From Acetobacter musti (GTDB lineage: Bacteria > Pseudomonadota > Alphaproteobacteria > Acetobacterales > Acetobacteraceae): a stretch of DNA of 38,845 bases. This document shows positions 7,736 to 15,822 of this stretch, in pieces. The stretch spans positions 1-38,845 of the forward strand of contig NZ_WOTB01000032.1 of assembly GCF_011516835.1 (NCBI RefSeq), read 5' to 3'. Made by a program: the position numbers and the translations under genes. The notes below the pieces were generated by a model. It saw only the letters and a program-made list of their open reading frames with translations, made no database searches and had not been told where the DNA came from. The number at the start of each line of letters is the position of its first letter. Positions within the stretch are counted from its first letter, which is position 1.

Positions 7736-8808
7736 ATGAATGCGGAATTTTTGCCGGGCGTCAGGCCCACAAAAGACCGGCTCCATCGACCGCTCAGGGA
7801 TCTGCGAATTTCCGTGATGGACCGGTGCAACTTTCGTTGCCTTATTGCATGCCGGATTCGATCTATCATGAAGGTTTCAGCTTCCTGACGCCTGATGAGC
7901 GGCTGAATTTTGACGAAATCGAACGGGTGGCACGTGCGACTGCGGAGCTGGGCGTGACCAGGCTCCGCCTGACAGGCGGAGAGCCGTTGCTTCGTCCGAA
8001 TCTGTCGGAGCTGGTGGAACGGCTCGTACGGATTCCGGGGATCGAAGATATCGCGCTCACAACCAGCGGGATGCTGCTGGAGCGTCAGGCAGCGGCACTC
8101 CACGCAGCGGGCCTGCACCGTGTGACCGTAAGCCTCGATAGCCTGGACCCGGCTGTGTTCGCGCGCATGAGCGGCGGACGCGGTGATCTGCGGACCGTGC
8201 TGGATGGCATCGGAGCAGCCCGTGCGCTCGGATTTCCGCGTGGGGTCAAAGTCAACACGGTCGTTCAGCGTGACGTGAACGATGCAGGTGTACCGGAACT
8301 CCTTGCACACTTCCGGCATACGGACGTGATTGTACGCCTGATAGAATATATGGATGTCGGCAATCGCAACGGCTGGGAACGTAGCGATGTCGTAACCTCG
8401 CGCGAGATGATGACGCGGATCAATGCGCTCTGGCCTCTCGATCCGGTGTCACCCGCTTATCGTGGCGAAGTCGCCACCCGTTACCGATATGCCGATGGCG
8501 GTGGGGAGATTGGGTTCATCTCCTCGGTCAGTGCGCCGTTTTGCGGAAATTGCTCGCGGGCGCGGCTTTCTTCGGATGGTCAGTTTTTTACCTGTCTCTT
8601 CGCCACGAAAGGCACCGATCTGCGGGCAGTCCTGCGTGATGCCGGTCATGCAGGCGAGGATGAGCCGCTCCGGCAGACGCTGGCGAACATCTGGCATCGT
8701 CGCACCGACCGGTACAGCGAAGAGCGTCAGGAACGGCGATCACGGGCTGAAGCTGTTCATGAGGACAAGGCGGGGAAGAAAATTGAAATGCACTATATCG
8801 GAGGATGA
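7736..8808 (+). pseudogene. moaA: GTP 3',8-cyclase MoaA, frameshifted in the first FeS motif
   Basis: MoaA is the radical SAM enzyme of the first step of molybdopterin synthesis. From ATG 7736 the frame reads [20 protein letters not shown], then [13 protein letters not shown], placing Cys31 and Cys35 of the CxxxCxxC motif. At 7841 one base is missing: TTATTGCATGCCG would encode YCMP only in the next frame. That frame continues without stops to 8808 with SLTGGEPLL-type motifs (RLTGGEPLLRP), the second cluster (FCGNCSRARL, FFTCLFA) and the conserved C-terminal Gly-Gly (MHYIGG). The original frame stops 57 bases later (stop at 7895-7897). Either the gene is inactivated or the base is a sequencing error. 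Confidence 0.85.
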
Positions 8809-8812
8809 TGCG

Positions 8813-8932
8813 ATGAACGGAGAAACAGCCGTCCTGACCCATGAGATGGTGATCCGCGAGGTACGTCTTGCCGCCAAGCGCGAAGGAAAGCACGATTTCG
8901 GCAATACGATGCCTGTGGCTGCGGTGTTATGA
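8813..8932 (+). CDS. Small hypothetical protein between moaA and mobA
   Basis: A 39-residue frame beginning MNGETAVLTHEMVIREVRLA and ending NTMPVAAVL lies four bases after the moaA stop, and its stop overlaps the mobA start (ATGA). A purine-rich GGAGGATG precedes the ATG. The tight spacing argues for real translation, at least for coupling into mobA. It is polar with one predicted amphipathic helix and no Cys or membrane segment. I do not recognise the family. Confidence 0.5.
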   Translation: MNGETAVLTHEMVIREVRLAAKREGKHDFGNTMPVAAVL

Positions 8933-9537
8933 GATCCCTCTGCGGACTTGTCCTCGCAGGCGGTGTCAGCCGCCGCATGGGACAGGACAAGGCAGCGCTT
9001 GCCTATGAGGGCCGGCCGCAACTCGACCGTGCGTTCAGCCTGCTTGCGCCGCGCGTCAGCCGCTGTTTCGTATCCTTGCGGGAAGATCAGAAAACCGATG
9101 CCTTGAGATGCGTCTATCCCGGAATTACCGACAGGTTTCAGAAAATCGGACCCGCCGCAGGTTTGCTCGCCGCCCATGAGGAATACCCCGATGTCGCATG
9201 GCTGGTGCTGGCATGCGACCTGCCGTTTCTGGACGCGCCAACGCTCGATGCGCTGATTCAGGGCCGTCGGGATGGATATACGGCTGTTGCATTCCGAAGC
9301 GAACATGACGGGTTGCCGGAACCGTTCTGCGCCATCTGGGAGCCTGAAGCTCTGGAAATATTATCTCGTCAGGTAGTGGCAGGCAGGGTCGGGCCGCGCC
9401 AGGCGCTCATCAGCAGTGTCACGTATCTTTTGCCTTCATGTACCCCTGGCGCACTCGACAATATCAATACACCCGGGGAGCGGCAGCAGGCTGAAATCAG
9501 GCTTGCCCGCTGTCAGGAACAGACATGCCAAGGATAG
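8929..9537 (+). CDS. mobA: Molybdenum cofactor guanylyltransferase
   Basis: This 202-residue protein attaches GMP to molybdenum cofactor, giving the bis-MGD form used by DMSO-reductase-family enzymes such as the YdeP protein in this operon. The nucleotide-binding signature LAGGVSRRMGQDKA (9-22) starts the protein. GPAAGLLAA, LACDLPFLD and the late NINTPGE (the family Asn-xxx-Thr block) follow. Length is normal. It overlaps the upstream 39-codon ORF by four bases and the next gene by 13, so it sits within one transcript. Confidence 0.92.
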   Translation: MRSLCGLVLAGGVSRRMGQDKAALAYEGRPQLDRAFSLLAPRVSRCFVSLREDQKTDALRCVYPGITDRFQKIGPAAGLLAAHEEYPDVAWLVLACDLPFLDAPTLDALIQGRRDGYTAVAFRSEHDGLPEPFCAIWEPEALEILSRQVVAGRVGPRQALISSVTYLLPSCTPGALDNINTPGERQQAEIRLARCQEQTCQG

Positions 9538-9767
9538 AACCCGAATATTTCGCACAGCCGGGCGAGCAGGCAGGCCGTCGCGCCGAAACGAGAGAAACGT
9601 CCGTCACCACGGCGGTGGCATTTTATGAGGAGCTTCGCGTGGCATACGGTTTTGCGCTTCCTGCCGGGCAGATGCGTGTGGCCGTGAATGCGGTATTTTG
9701 TCCCTGGACCCGGAGCCTGAAAGAAGGCGACCATGTGGTGTTCATTCCACCGGTGAGCGGCGGATGA
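9525..9767 (+). CDS. moaD: MoaD-type small subunit of molybdopterin synthase
   Basis: An 80-residue ubiquitin-like sulfur carrier. The diagnostic C-terminus is VVFIPPVSGG, whose terminal Gly is thiocarboxylated and delivers sulfur to precursor Z in the MoaD-MoaE complex. The VNAVFCPWTRSLKEGDHVVF segment matches the end of the beta-grasp fold. The start overlaps mobA by 13 bases. The N-terminal 20 residues are variable and the exact start is less certain; the stop overlaps the moaE start (ATGA). Confidence 0.9.
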   Translation: MPRIEPEYFAQPGEQAGRRAETRETSVTTAVAFYEELRVAYGFALPAGQMRVAVNAVFCPWTRSLKEGDHVVFIPPVSGG

Positions 9768-10240
9768 ACCGCTTTCTGATTGCCGACACGTCCGTCGATA
9801 TCGGCACCCTTCGGGAAACGCTTCTGAAGCCCGAAGCTGGTGGCTTCTGCACTTTCGAGGAATGGGTGCGGCAGACGAACGACGGGAGGCTCGTTTCAGC
9901 CATCGGATATGAGGCGTTTGCTCCTTTGGTCACGTCCGAAGGACAGGTCATTCTCGACGAGGTGCGAGAACGCTTCGATATCGCAGAGACCTGCGCGATG
10001 CACAGGACGGGCTACCTGCCCGTCGGCGATCTCGCTGTATGGATCGGTGTTGCCGCACCTCATCGCTGTGCCGCTTGCAAGGTCTGTCGTTACATGATCG
10101 ATGAGATCAGGCGCCGTGTGCCGGTCTGGAAACGCGAGCATTATGTCGATGGGCAGATTGAATGGGAGTCTGTCATCATGTCGGTTGATGTGACCGGCCA
10201 GCCGGGTCCGTTCAAAACGGGCGGCGGCCACGCTCCATGA
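9764..10240 (+). CDS. moaE: Molybdopterin synthase catalytic subunit MoaE
   Basis: This 158-residue protein is the large subunit of molybdopterin synthase and inserts two sulfurs into cyclic pyranopterin monophosphate. Conserved blocks are SAIGYEAFAPLV, CAMHRTGYLPVGDLAVWIGV, the AAPHRCAAC segment and PVWKREHYVDGQIEW, with the active-site Lys in VWKRE. ATG 9764 overlaps the moaD stop. It has a slightly extended C-terminus, GQPGPFKTGGGHAP. Confidence 0.92.
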   Translation: MNRFLIADTSVDIGTLRETLLKPEAGGFCTFEEWVRQTNDGRLVSAIGYEAFAPLVTSEGQVILDEVRERFDIAETCAMHRTGYLPVGDLAVWIGVAAPHRCAACKVCRYMIDEIRRRVPVWKREHYVDGQIEWESVIMSVDVTGQPGPFKTGGGHAP

Positions 10241-11040
10241 TTCCCTTGTTTCATGCAAGGAAAGTGACGAGCCTCGATCGTCCGGAGGAAGAGGTCGATC
10301 TGAACATCGCCGACGAGGTGCCGGTCAAACTCGTCTTTAACGGAATATTTCCCTACGGCGTGATGATGCTGACGCCGGATCATCTGACGGATTTCGTGTT
10401 TGGCTACTGTCTGACGGAACGCATCATCGAGGCGTCCCGGCAGATACGGTCGGTCGTGGTGTCGGAAGGCGAGGATGGTCCGATGCTTGATGTCATGATT
10501 TCGGGCGACTGCCTCTCGACCCTGTTACGGCGCAGGCCCCGTGCCCAGACCGGGCATTCGAGCTGCGGCATCTGTGGCAGCGACGATGTGCCATCTGTGG
10601 ATGTGACCGGCCAGTCACCTTTTCCGCTCAATCCCACGATTGCATCGGCTGCGATCCGCCGTGCGCTTCAGGATCTCGATCGCTGGCAGGACCTGAATGC
10701 TGCGACACGCATGGTCCACGGAGCAGCCTGGGCGAACAGGGAAGGCGAGATTCTTCTGATCCGGGAGGATATCGGCCGCCACAATGCCCTCGACAAGCTG
10801 ATCGGTGCCCGCATGCGTAACGACACACTTTCGGAAGATGGAATCTGTCTGCTGACCAGCCGCTATTCGTATGAAATGGCGCTCAAGACAGTGTGTGCGG
10901 GCATGATCACCGTAGTCGCAGTGTCGGCGCCGACAGAGCGCGCTTTCCGGCTGGCCGAGCGGATGAACCAGACGCTGATCGCGATCGCGCGGCACGACAG
11001 GCAGTTCGTCTTCTGCGGCGCCGCGCGCCTGACGGAGTGA
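10237..11040 (+). CDS. fdhD: Formate dehydrogenase accessory sulfurtransferase FdhD
   Basis: FdhD transfers sulfur from a cysteine desulfurase to the molybdenum cofactor before insertion into FDH-type enzymes. This 267-residue protein has the catalytic Cys loop SSCGICGSDDV (about residues 108-118), the GYCLTERII block, ATRMVHGAAW and the DIGRHNALDKLIG signature. It overlaps moaE by four bases and closes the operon. Its presence supports the idea that the YdeP-type enzyme upstream needs a sulfurated cofactor. Confidence 0.93.
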   Translation: MIPLFHARKVTSLDRPEEEVDLNIADEVPVKLVFNGIFPYGVMMLTPDHLTDFVFGYCLTERIIEASRQIRSVVVSEGEDGPMLDVMISGDCLSTLLRRRPRAQTGHSSCGICGSDDVPSVDVTGQSPFPLNPTIASAAIRRALQDLDRWQDLNAATRMVHGAAWANREGEILLIREDIGRHNALDKLIGARMRNDTLSEDGICLLTSRYSYEMALKTVCAGMITVVAVSAPTERAFRLAERMNQTLIAIARHDRQFVFCGAARLTE

Positions 11041-11233
11041 TGATCGCAGCAGGCGGGGAAATCTGTTGTGGCGTGGCTGGCTCCAGGTGCCTGCCATCCC
11101 TTCATCCGGTCATCGCATCACGACGGAGGTGGAGCGCGCATTGCAAGCATCGTCGAGAACGTATTCGTGTCCGAAAACGTGATGACACCGATGGCGCCGG
11201 ACCCGCCGATCCATCATTGGAGAAGAGTTTGAT

Positions 11234-12172
11234 ATGTTCCTGAAGCAGCTGCAGTATCTGCGTGAAATTGAACGCTATAAAAGCTTCTCGAAAGCGGCCA
11301 GTGCGTGCGGCGTGTCGCAGCCCGCCTTATCGCGCGCCATCCGTCAGCTCGAGGATGAGCTGGGCATTGTCATCATCGACCGCAAGAAAAAGGTCTTCGG
11401 CGTTACGAATGAGGGCGCGCGTGTCCTGAAATGGGCACACGATATCCTCAAAGGCATCAGCGAACTGCGCAATGAGGTCTCGGTCACCAGGCAGGCGATC
11501 GCCGGACACGTAAAGATCGGTGTCATCCCGACTGCCGTGCATATCGTTCCGCTGCTGCTGGAGGCCGTGCAGGCGCGGTGTGGCGACTTCGCGAGTGAGG
11601 TGAGTGTTCTTCCTAACGGAACACTCATCGATAAGCTGGTCAGCAAGGAACTTGATATCGGAATTATGTATTACGACCAGTGCCCGCAGGCGAAAGCCTT
11701 CGAGGTTCGCACCCTCTATGCCGAACAGCAGGTGCTGGCGGCGTCCCGCACGTTTCAGCTGCCTGAAGGAGAAGACATCAGCTGGGACGCCGCATCCAGA
11801 TTACCGCTTGCGCTTCTCACCAGGGAAATGCGCTGTCGTCAACTGGTCGATGTCGGATTTCAGACCGCCGGGGCTGAACCGACGATACGTCGTGAAACGA
11901 ATTCACTGGAGTTGATTCACGCTGAAGTCATGGAGGGAAAGGTCGCAACTATTCTGCCGATCCTGTCTTTTCCGCTGCGCGTGCCGCCTCCGGGGAGGCT
12001 CAGGATGCTCCGGTTACCGGGCTTTTCTCCAGGCGCTGTAGGCATCGTGCGTCTGAGCGAACAGATCACCTCTGAATTTGCGTCGGACGTCTGGGAAATT
12101 GCCCTGAATACAAACTTTCAGGACAATATAGACTCATTGTGCAGGCCAAGGCCTGTACCGCCTCCCGCCTAG
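11234..12172 (+). CDS. LysR-family transcriptional regulator
   Basis: A 312-residue LysR regulator with an N-terminal winged helix-turn-helix (residues about 1-60, FSKAASACGVSQPALSRAIR) and a periplasmic-binding-like effector domain. It lies 193 bases downstream of fdhD in the same direction and may control the molybdoenzyme operon, but no divergent target supports this. Its TAG stop (12170-12172) falls exactly at the outer edge of the insertion sequence that follows, so the original C-terminus may have been longer or different. The proline-rich end RPRPVPPPA is unusual. Length is otherwise normal. Confidence 0.88.
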   Translation: MFLKQLQYLREIERYKSFSKAASACGVSQPALSRAIRQLEDELGIVIIDRKKKVFGVTNEGARVLKWAHDILKGISELRNEVSVTRQAIAGHVKIGVIPTAVHIVPLLLEAVQARCGDFASEVSVLPNGTLIDKLVSKELDIGIMYYDQCPQAKAFEVRTLYAEQQVLAASRTFQLPEGEDISWDAASRLPLALLTREMRCRQLVDVGFQTAGAEPTIRRETNSLELIHAEVMEGKVATILPILSFPLRVPPPGRLRMLRLPGFSPGAVGIVRLSEQITSEFASDVWEIALNTNFQDNIDSLCRPRPVPPPA

Positions 12173-13014
12173 GCTCAGGACCTGTTAATTTATTGAACTG
12201 ATCTGGCTGTTGTGATTCACCGTTTTCCCGATAGAGGTAAGTCTGTGAGTGACATATTTTTTCTGTCCGGACGCCAGATGGAGCGGATCAGGCCGTTTTT
12301 TCCGCTGGCACATGGGGTTCCGCGTGTGGATGACCGTCGTGTTCTGAGCGGGATCGTTTATGTGATCCGCAACGGGCTTCAGTGGAAAGATGCCCCGAAA
12401 GCGTATGGTCCGCACAGGACTTTGTATAATCGCCTCATCCGGTGGAGCCGCCTCGGTGTCTTTGACCGGATCTTTGTCGCGCTGACAGAACAGGCTGGCC
12501 GTTCGAAGCGCCTGATGATCGACGCGACACATCTCAAAGCACACAGAACGGTAGCCTCCCTGCTTACAAAGGGGCTTTTCCCCGCCATACCGGACGGACA
12601 AAAGGCGGGCTGAACTCAAAGCTGCATGCCATGTGTGATGGACAGGGACGCCCTGTCCGGCTGCATCTGACAGCGGGTCAGGTGACTTCAAAGGCGCAGA
12701 CGTGCTGCTGGCAGATCTCCCCGACGAGACAGAGGAAGTCATCGGTGACCGGGGATACGACAGCAATAAAATCAGGGAGTCTCTCGCGGACCGGAATATC
12801 ACCGTCTGCATTCCGCCGAGGAAGAACCGGAAATCAAAGCCGCCTTACGACTGGCATCTCTGTAAAAAGCGCCACCTCATCGAAAACATGTTCGCAAAGC
12901 CGAAAGACTGGCGACGCATCGCGACCCGATACGATCGCTGCGCCCATACATTCATGTCCGCAATCCATATCGCCGCAACCTGCATCTTCTGGCTTAAAGA
13001 ATGAGTCCTGAGCC
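12172..13014 (+). mobile_element. IS5-family insertion sequence, about 843 bp
   Basis: The ends are imperfect inverted repeats sharing GGCTCAGGAC (12172-12181; complement at 13005-13014). The element carries one transposase region and is related to the elements at 1-327 and 38734-38845. The flanks CTA and CAG do not form an obvious target-site duplication, which suggests later recombination or mutation. It is oriented opposite to the element at the window start. Confidence 0.88.
12245..13004 (+). pseudogene. IS5-family transposase, doubly frameshifted
   Basis: The GTG at 12245 begins VSDIFFLSGRQMERIRPFFP and continues to MIDATHLKAHRTVASLLTKG. Near 12570 the homology moves to the -1 frame (GAFPRHTGRTKGGLNSKLH), the position where IS427-group elements use programmed frameshifting between ORF A and ORF B. 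Near 12683 a second shift leads to DFKGADVLLADLP and the C-terminal IENMFAKPKDWRRIATRYDR. The second shift removes bases within the normally conserved GQVSDxKGA stretch and looks like an inactivating deletion. This copy is probably not autonomously mobile. Confidence 0.82.
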
Positions 13015-13033
13015 CAGGTCCTTCATGACCCAT

Positions 13034-14746
13034 TCAGCAAGAAATTCTTGATTCTGCCTGTTCCGCCGCATCCCTGCCGGCAATGTATCCGAACGTCATC
13101 GCTGGTCCAAGATTGATCCCGCCTGACGGATAGTATCCTCCCATGACACTGGCCTGATCAGATCCCGCCACCCACAGGCCAGGCACTGGCTGGCCCTTGC
13201 GATCCAGGACACGGGCCTGCGCGTCAGCGCGGATACCCGCAAATGTGCCAAAGCTGCCGGGCACAATCCTGATGGCCAGATAAGGTCCTTTTTCTATTGG
13301 CATCACGCAGGGATTTGGTTTCTGAGAAGAATCGCCTCCGGACCGGTTGAACGGGGTGGAACCGCGGCCGAATTCAGGGTCCTGGCCCCGATCCGCAAAA
13401 TGATTGTAGGAACGAATGGTTTTCTCAAGTCCTTCCGGAGATATACCACATTTCCCGGCCAGCTCCCGGATCGTTCTGCCTTCTGTAATGTAGCAGGAAC
13501 GGATGTACGGACGCAGGGGGAATGGTGCAGGGCGTGAATACCCAAGCCCCCAGCGGCGCTGAAAGGCGCGCGTACAGATAAGCCACGATACCGGCTGTTC
13601 TCCCGGTTCCAGGCTGCGAAAGAGGTTCGTCACATAATCATAGTAGCCATCGGCTTCGTTCCCAAACCGGCGACCATTGGCTCTTACCGCAATGATCCCC
13701 GGCTTGGCCCGTTCGATGATGTGAGGATAATGACCCACCGTTCCATCTCTGAAGGGTACCAGGGACACAGGGCACCACGCGGCTGGTGAGGCTACCGCTG
13801 TGTCAATATCTGCACCGGCAGCTTCGGCCAGTGAAAGACCGTCGCCGGATGTGCCGGGAGCGGCAACTGTCCAGTGTTCCTGCCCGGTGGGTGTATTTGG
13901 AAACAGAGCTTTGCGGCGTGCAACATCATGTGGAAAGCCACCCGTGGCCAGGACGACACCGACGCGTGTTCTGACTGTCAGTTCACCATTTTTCGATTTC
14001 AGGATGGCGCCTGTAATGGCTCCGTCCCTGGTAAGAAGTCTTTTCGCCGGGCTGGATGCCATGAAACGAACTCCGGCTTTGTCTGCCGAAAGCATCAGTC
14101 TTGCGACAAGAGCATTTCCGTTGACGAGATGAGTGCCGCGACCATAGCGGAGCAGATCAGAGAAATGGCGGCCAAGGCGGCCGGTCACATGCAACAGCGC
14201 ACGAACGGAACGCTGTGCATTCAGAAAGGCACGCAGATCCGGTCCTGCCTGTATGCCCATACCATAAAGTGTTGTTTCCCGCATCGGACGCCGGAGCAAC
14301 GGCCAGAGATTACCCAGCTTTCTTCCATCGACCGGTGCGGCAACAACAGACCGCGAACCCGTACCGGCACCAGGTATGTTGCCATGGATATCGCAGATCC
14401 AGGTGCCGGAGGAAAACCGGACATCCGGATCTTCCTCCAGAAAGTCGATCATTTCCGGACCGGCTTCCAGAAGAGCCTTTACCCGTTCTGCATCGAACTT
14501 TTCTCCGAGCTCATGCCGAAGATAGGTTTCAGGGGCATCGGTATTTTCATCGTTTCCGTCCAGACGGGCATATTTTGTACAGGGAACCCACATCCAGCCG
14601 CCGGACCAGGCTGTCGATCCGCCAAAGACAGGCTCCTTCTCAGCGACGATCACATTCAGGCCACGACGTGCTGCCGAGAGTGCCGCACAGAGTCCTGCCG
14701 CCCCTGACCCGACAACCAGAAGATCACAGTTTTCAGTATGAGGCAT
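13034..14746 (-). CDS. FAD-dependent dehydrogenase, 3-ketosteroid-delta1-dehydrogenase-like
   Basis: This 570-residue flavoprotein belongs to the FAD-binding/fumarate reductase-KstD superfamily. The dinucleotide fold is VVGSGAAGLCAAL (GSGAAG 13-18) and FGGSTAWSGG (41-50) is the usual second FAD motif. The C-terminus YYPSGGINLGPAM keeps the Tyr539/Gly543 pair that corresponds to the catalytic Tyr-xxx-Gly of KstD enzymes, which desaturate a cyclic ketone. No signal peptide is seen. It is the last gene of an IclR-led operon, 11 bases after the MocA-type gene, and is a paralog of the protein at 16673-18448. The substrate is unknown; a keto-cyclohexane acid fits the context. Its stop lies 20 bases from the IS. 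Confidence 0.85.
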   Translation of the reverse strand: MPHTENCDLLVVGSGAAGLCAALSAARRGLNVIVAEKEPVFGGSTAWSGGWMWVPCTKYARLDGNDENTDAPETYLRHELGEKFDAERVKALLEAGPEMIDFLEEDPDVRFSSGTWICDIHGNIPGAGTGSRSVVAAPVDGRKLGNLWPLLRRPMRETTLYGMGIQAGPDLRAFLNAQRSVRALLHVTGRLGRHFSDLLRYGRGTHLVNGNALVARLMLSADKAGVRFMASSPAKRLLTRDGAITGAILKSKNGELTVRTRVGVVLATGGFPHDVARRKALFPNTPTGQEHWTVAAPGTSGDGLSLAEAAGADIDTAVASPAAWCPVSLVPFRDGTVGHYPHIIERAKPGIIAVRANGRRFGNEADGYYDYVTNLFRSLEPGEQPVSWLICTRAFQRRWGLGYSRPAPFPLRPYIRSCYITEGRTIRELAGKCGISPEGLEKTIRSYNHFADRGQDPEFGRGSTPFNRSGGDSSQKPNPCVMPIEKGPYLAIRIVPGSFGTFAGIRADAQARVLDRKGQPVPGLWVAGSDQASVMGGYYPSGGINLGPAMTFGYIAGRDAAEQAESRISC

Positions 14747-14757
14747 CGGAAACTCTT

Positions 14758-15822
14758 TTATACAGATTGGCTGGATGGAATATGAACGGTCTTTCCCGTC
14801 CGTGCGGATTCTGCGATGGCGAGCGTGGCGCGCAGTGTGCTAAGTCCTTCCTGCGCATCAACGACGGGGACGGCTTCTCCGCGGCTGACGGCGCAGAGAT
14901 TGCGCAGCTGGGCGATATAAGGACTTTCCTTTCTGTATCCGGTTGTTTCCCGTGTCAGAGGCTCATACCAGTCCGGTTTGCCGCGATACGACCAGAAATC
15001 GAGTGACGGCAATGCAAGTGATCCCTCAGTTCCGCTGATGACCATCGTTGTGACTGGCGCGGCAGGCGCGGGATAGGAATCAATTTCACCAGCCTGGAGA
15101 TCCCAGCTCCAGGGAGAGCTGGCACAATCACTGAGGGAAATGGTGACCAGGGCTTCGTTATCAAGCCGAAGAAGAATTGCCGCCGTATCCTCGACTTCAA
15201 AACCGCGTATCCGGTTGCTGGTCACGGCATGAACAGAGCTGATTTCCCCACAAAGATGCCGGATTACGTCGATTTCATGGATCAGGTTGATCAGGACCGG
15301 ACCGCCTCCCGGCTCCCGCCTCCAGTTCGCCGTGAAATAATCATCAGGTTTGTGAAACAATGCCATGAGTGAAACCGAAACAAGCTGTCCAGGAGCGCCT
15401 CTGCTGATGATTTCATGCGCGGTGCGGATAATGGGATTGTGCCGCCTGTGATGACCGATGAGTACGGGCACTCCGGCTTTCTCCGAGGCTGTCACGATTT
15501 CAGTGGCATCTTCGATGGTGCTGGCAATCGGTTTTTCAACCAGAGGAACAATGCGCTCCTCAATCAGACGCAAGGCAAGAGCGCGATGCGTCTGATTGGG
15601 GGTCGCAACAATGGCCGCATCCGGCTTCTCATGAGCCAGAGCCGTATCCAGATCTGCAAACCAAGGCACGCCGGCAGCTTCGGCCCACTCCCTACCCGCC
15701 GAAGCAGGTTCGACGATGCCCGACAACGTGCAGAATGTACACTCCTGCATTTCACGGAAATGCAGGCGGCCGATCGCACCGGCGCCAGCCAGCAGAATAC
15801 GGGCCGGTGACTGCGCGCTCAT
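14758..15822 (-). CDS. Gfo/Idh/MocA-family NAD(P)-dependent oxidoreductase
   Basis: A 354-residue protein with an N-terminal Rossmann fold (ILLAGAGAIGRLH), the family EKP motif (Glu96-Lys97-Pro98, with Lys97 catalytic), GHHRRHNP and the INLIHEIDVIRHLCG segment supplying His182 and Asp185. Members reversibly oxidise a hydroxyl of sugars, inositols or related cyclitols. The gene overlaps the TIM-barrel gene upstream by four bases (ATGA), pointing to consecutive steps. In this operon it would plausibly make the keto group that a KstD-like flavoenzyme needs. The substrate is not deducible from sequence. Confidence 0.88.
   Translation of the reverse strand: MSAQSPARILLAGAGAIGRLHFREMQECTFCTLSGIVEPASAGREWAEAAGVPWFADLDTALAHEKPDAAIVATPNQTHRALALRLIEERIVPLVEKPIASTIEDATEIVTASEKAGVPVLIGHHRRHNPIIRTAHEIISRGAPGQLVSVSLMALFHKPDDYFTANWRREPGGGPVLINLIHEIDVIRHLCGEISSVHAVTSNRIRGFEVEDTAAILLRLDNEALVTISLSDCASSPWSWDLQAGEIDSYPAPAAPVTTMVISGTEGSLALPSLDFWSYRGKPDWYEPLTRETTGYRKESPYIAQLRNLCAVSRGEAVPVVDAQEGLSTLRATLAIAESARTGKTVHIPSSQSV

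Noticed and set aside
7666..7850. Extended MoaA start at GTG 7666
   Set aside because: This frame lacks the radical SAM Cys motif upstream of YCMP; the matching N-terminus is in the other frame from ATG 7736.
7063..8319. A 418-codon open frame on the minus strand
   Set aside because: It runs antisense to the YdeP-type oxidoreductase and moaA and shows no family similarity; it is a product of high GC content.
1..13014. Composite transposon formed by the first two IS elements
   Set aside because: The two copies differ at many positions and the second is frameshifted, so a mobile pair is unlikely.
13874..14707. A 277-codon plus-strand frame
   Set aside because: It is antisense to the KstD-like flavoprotein, which has clear FAD motifs.
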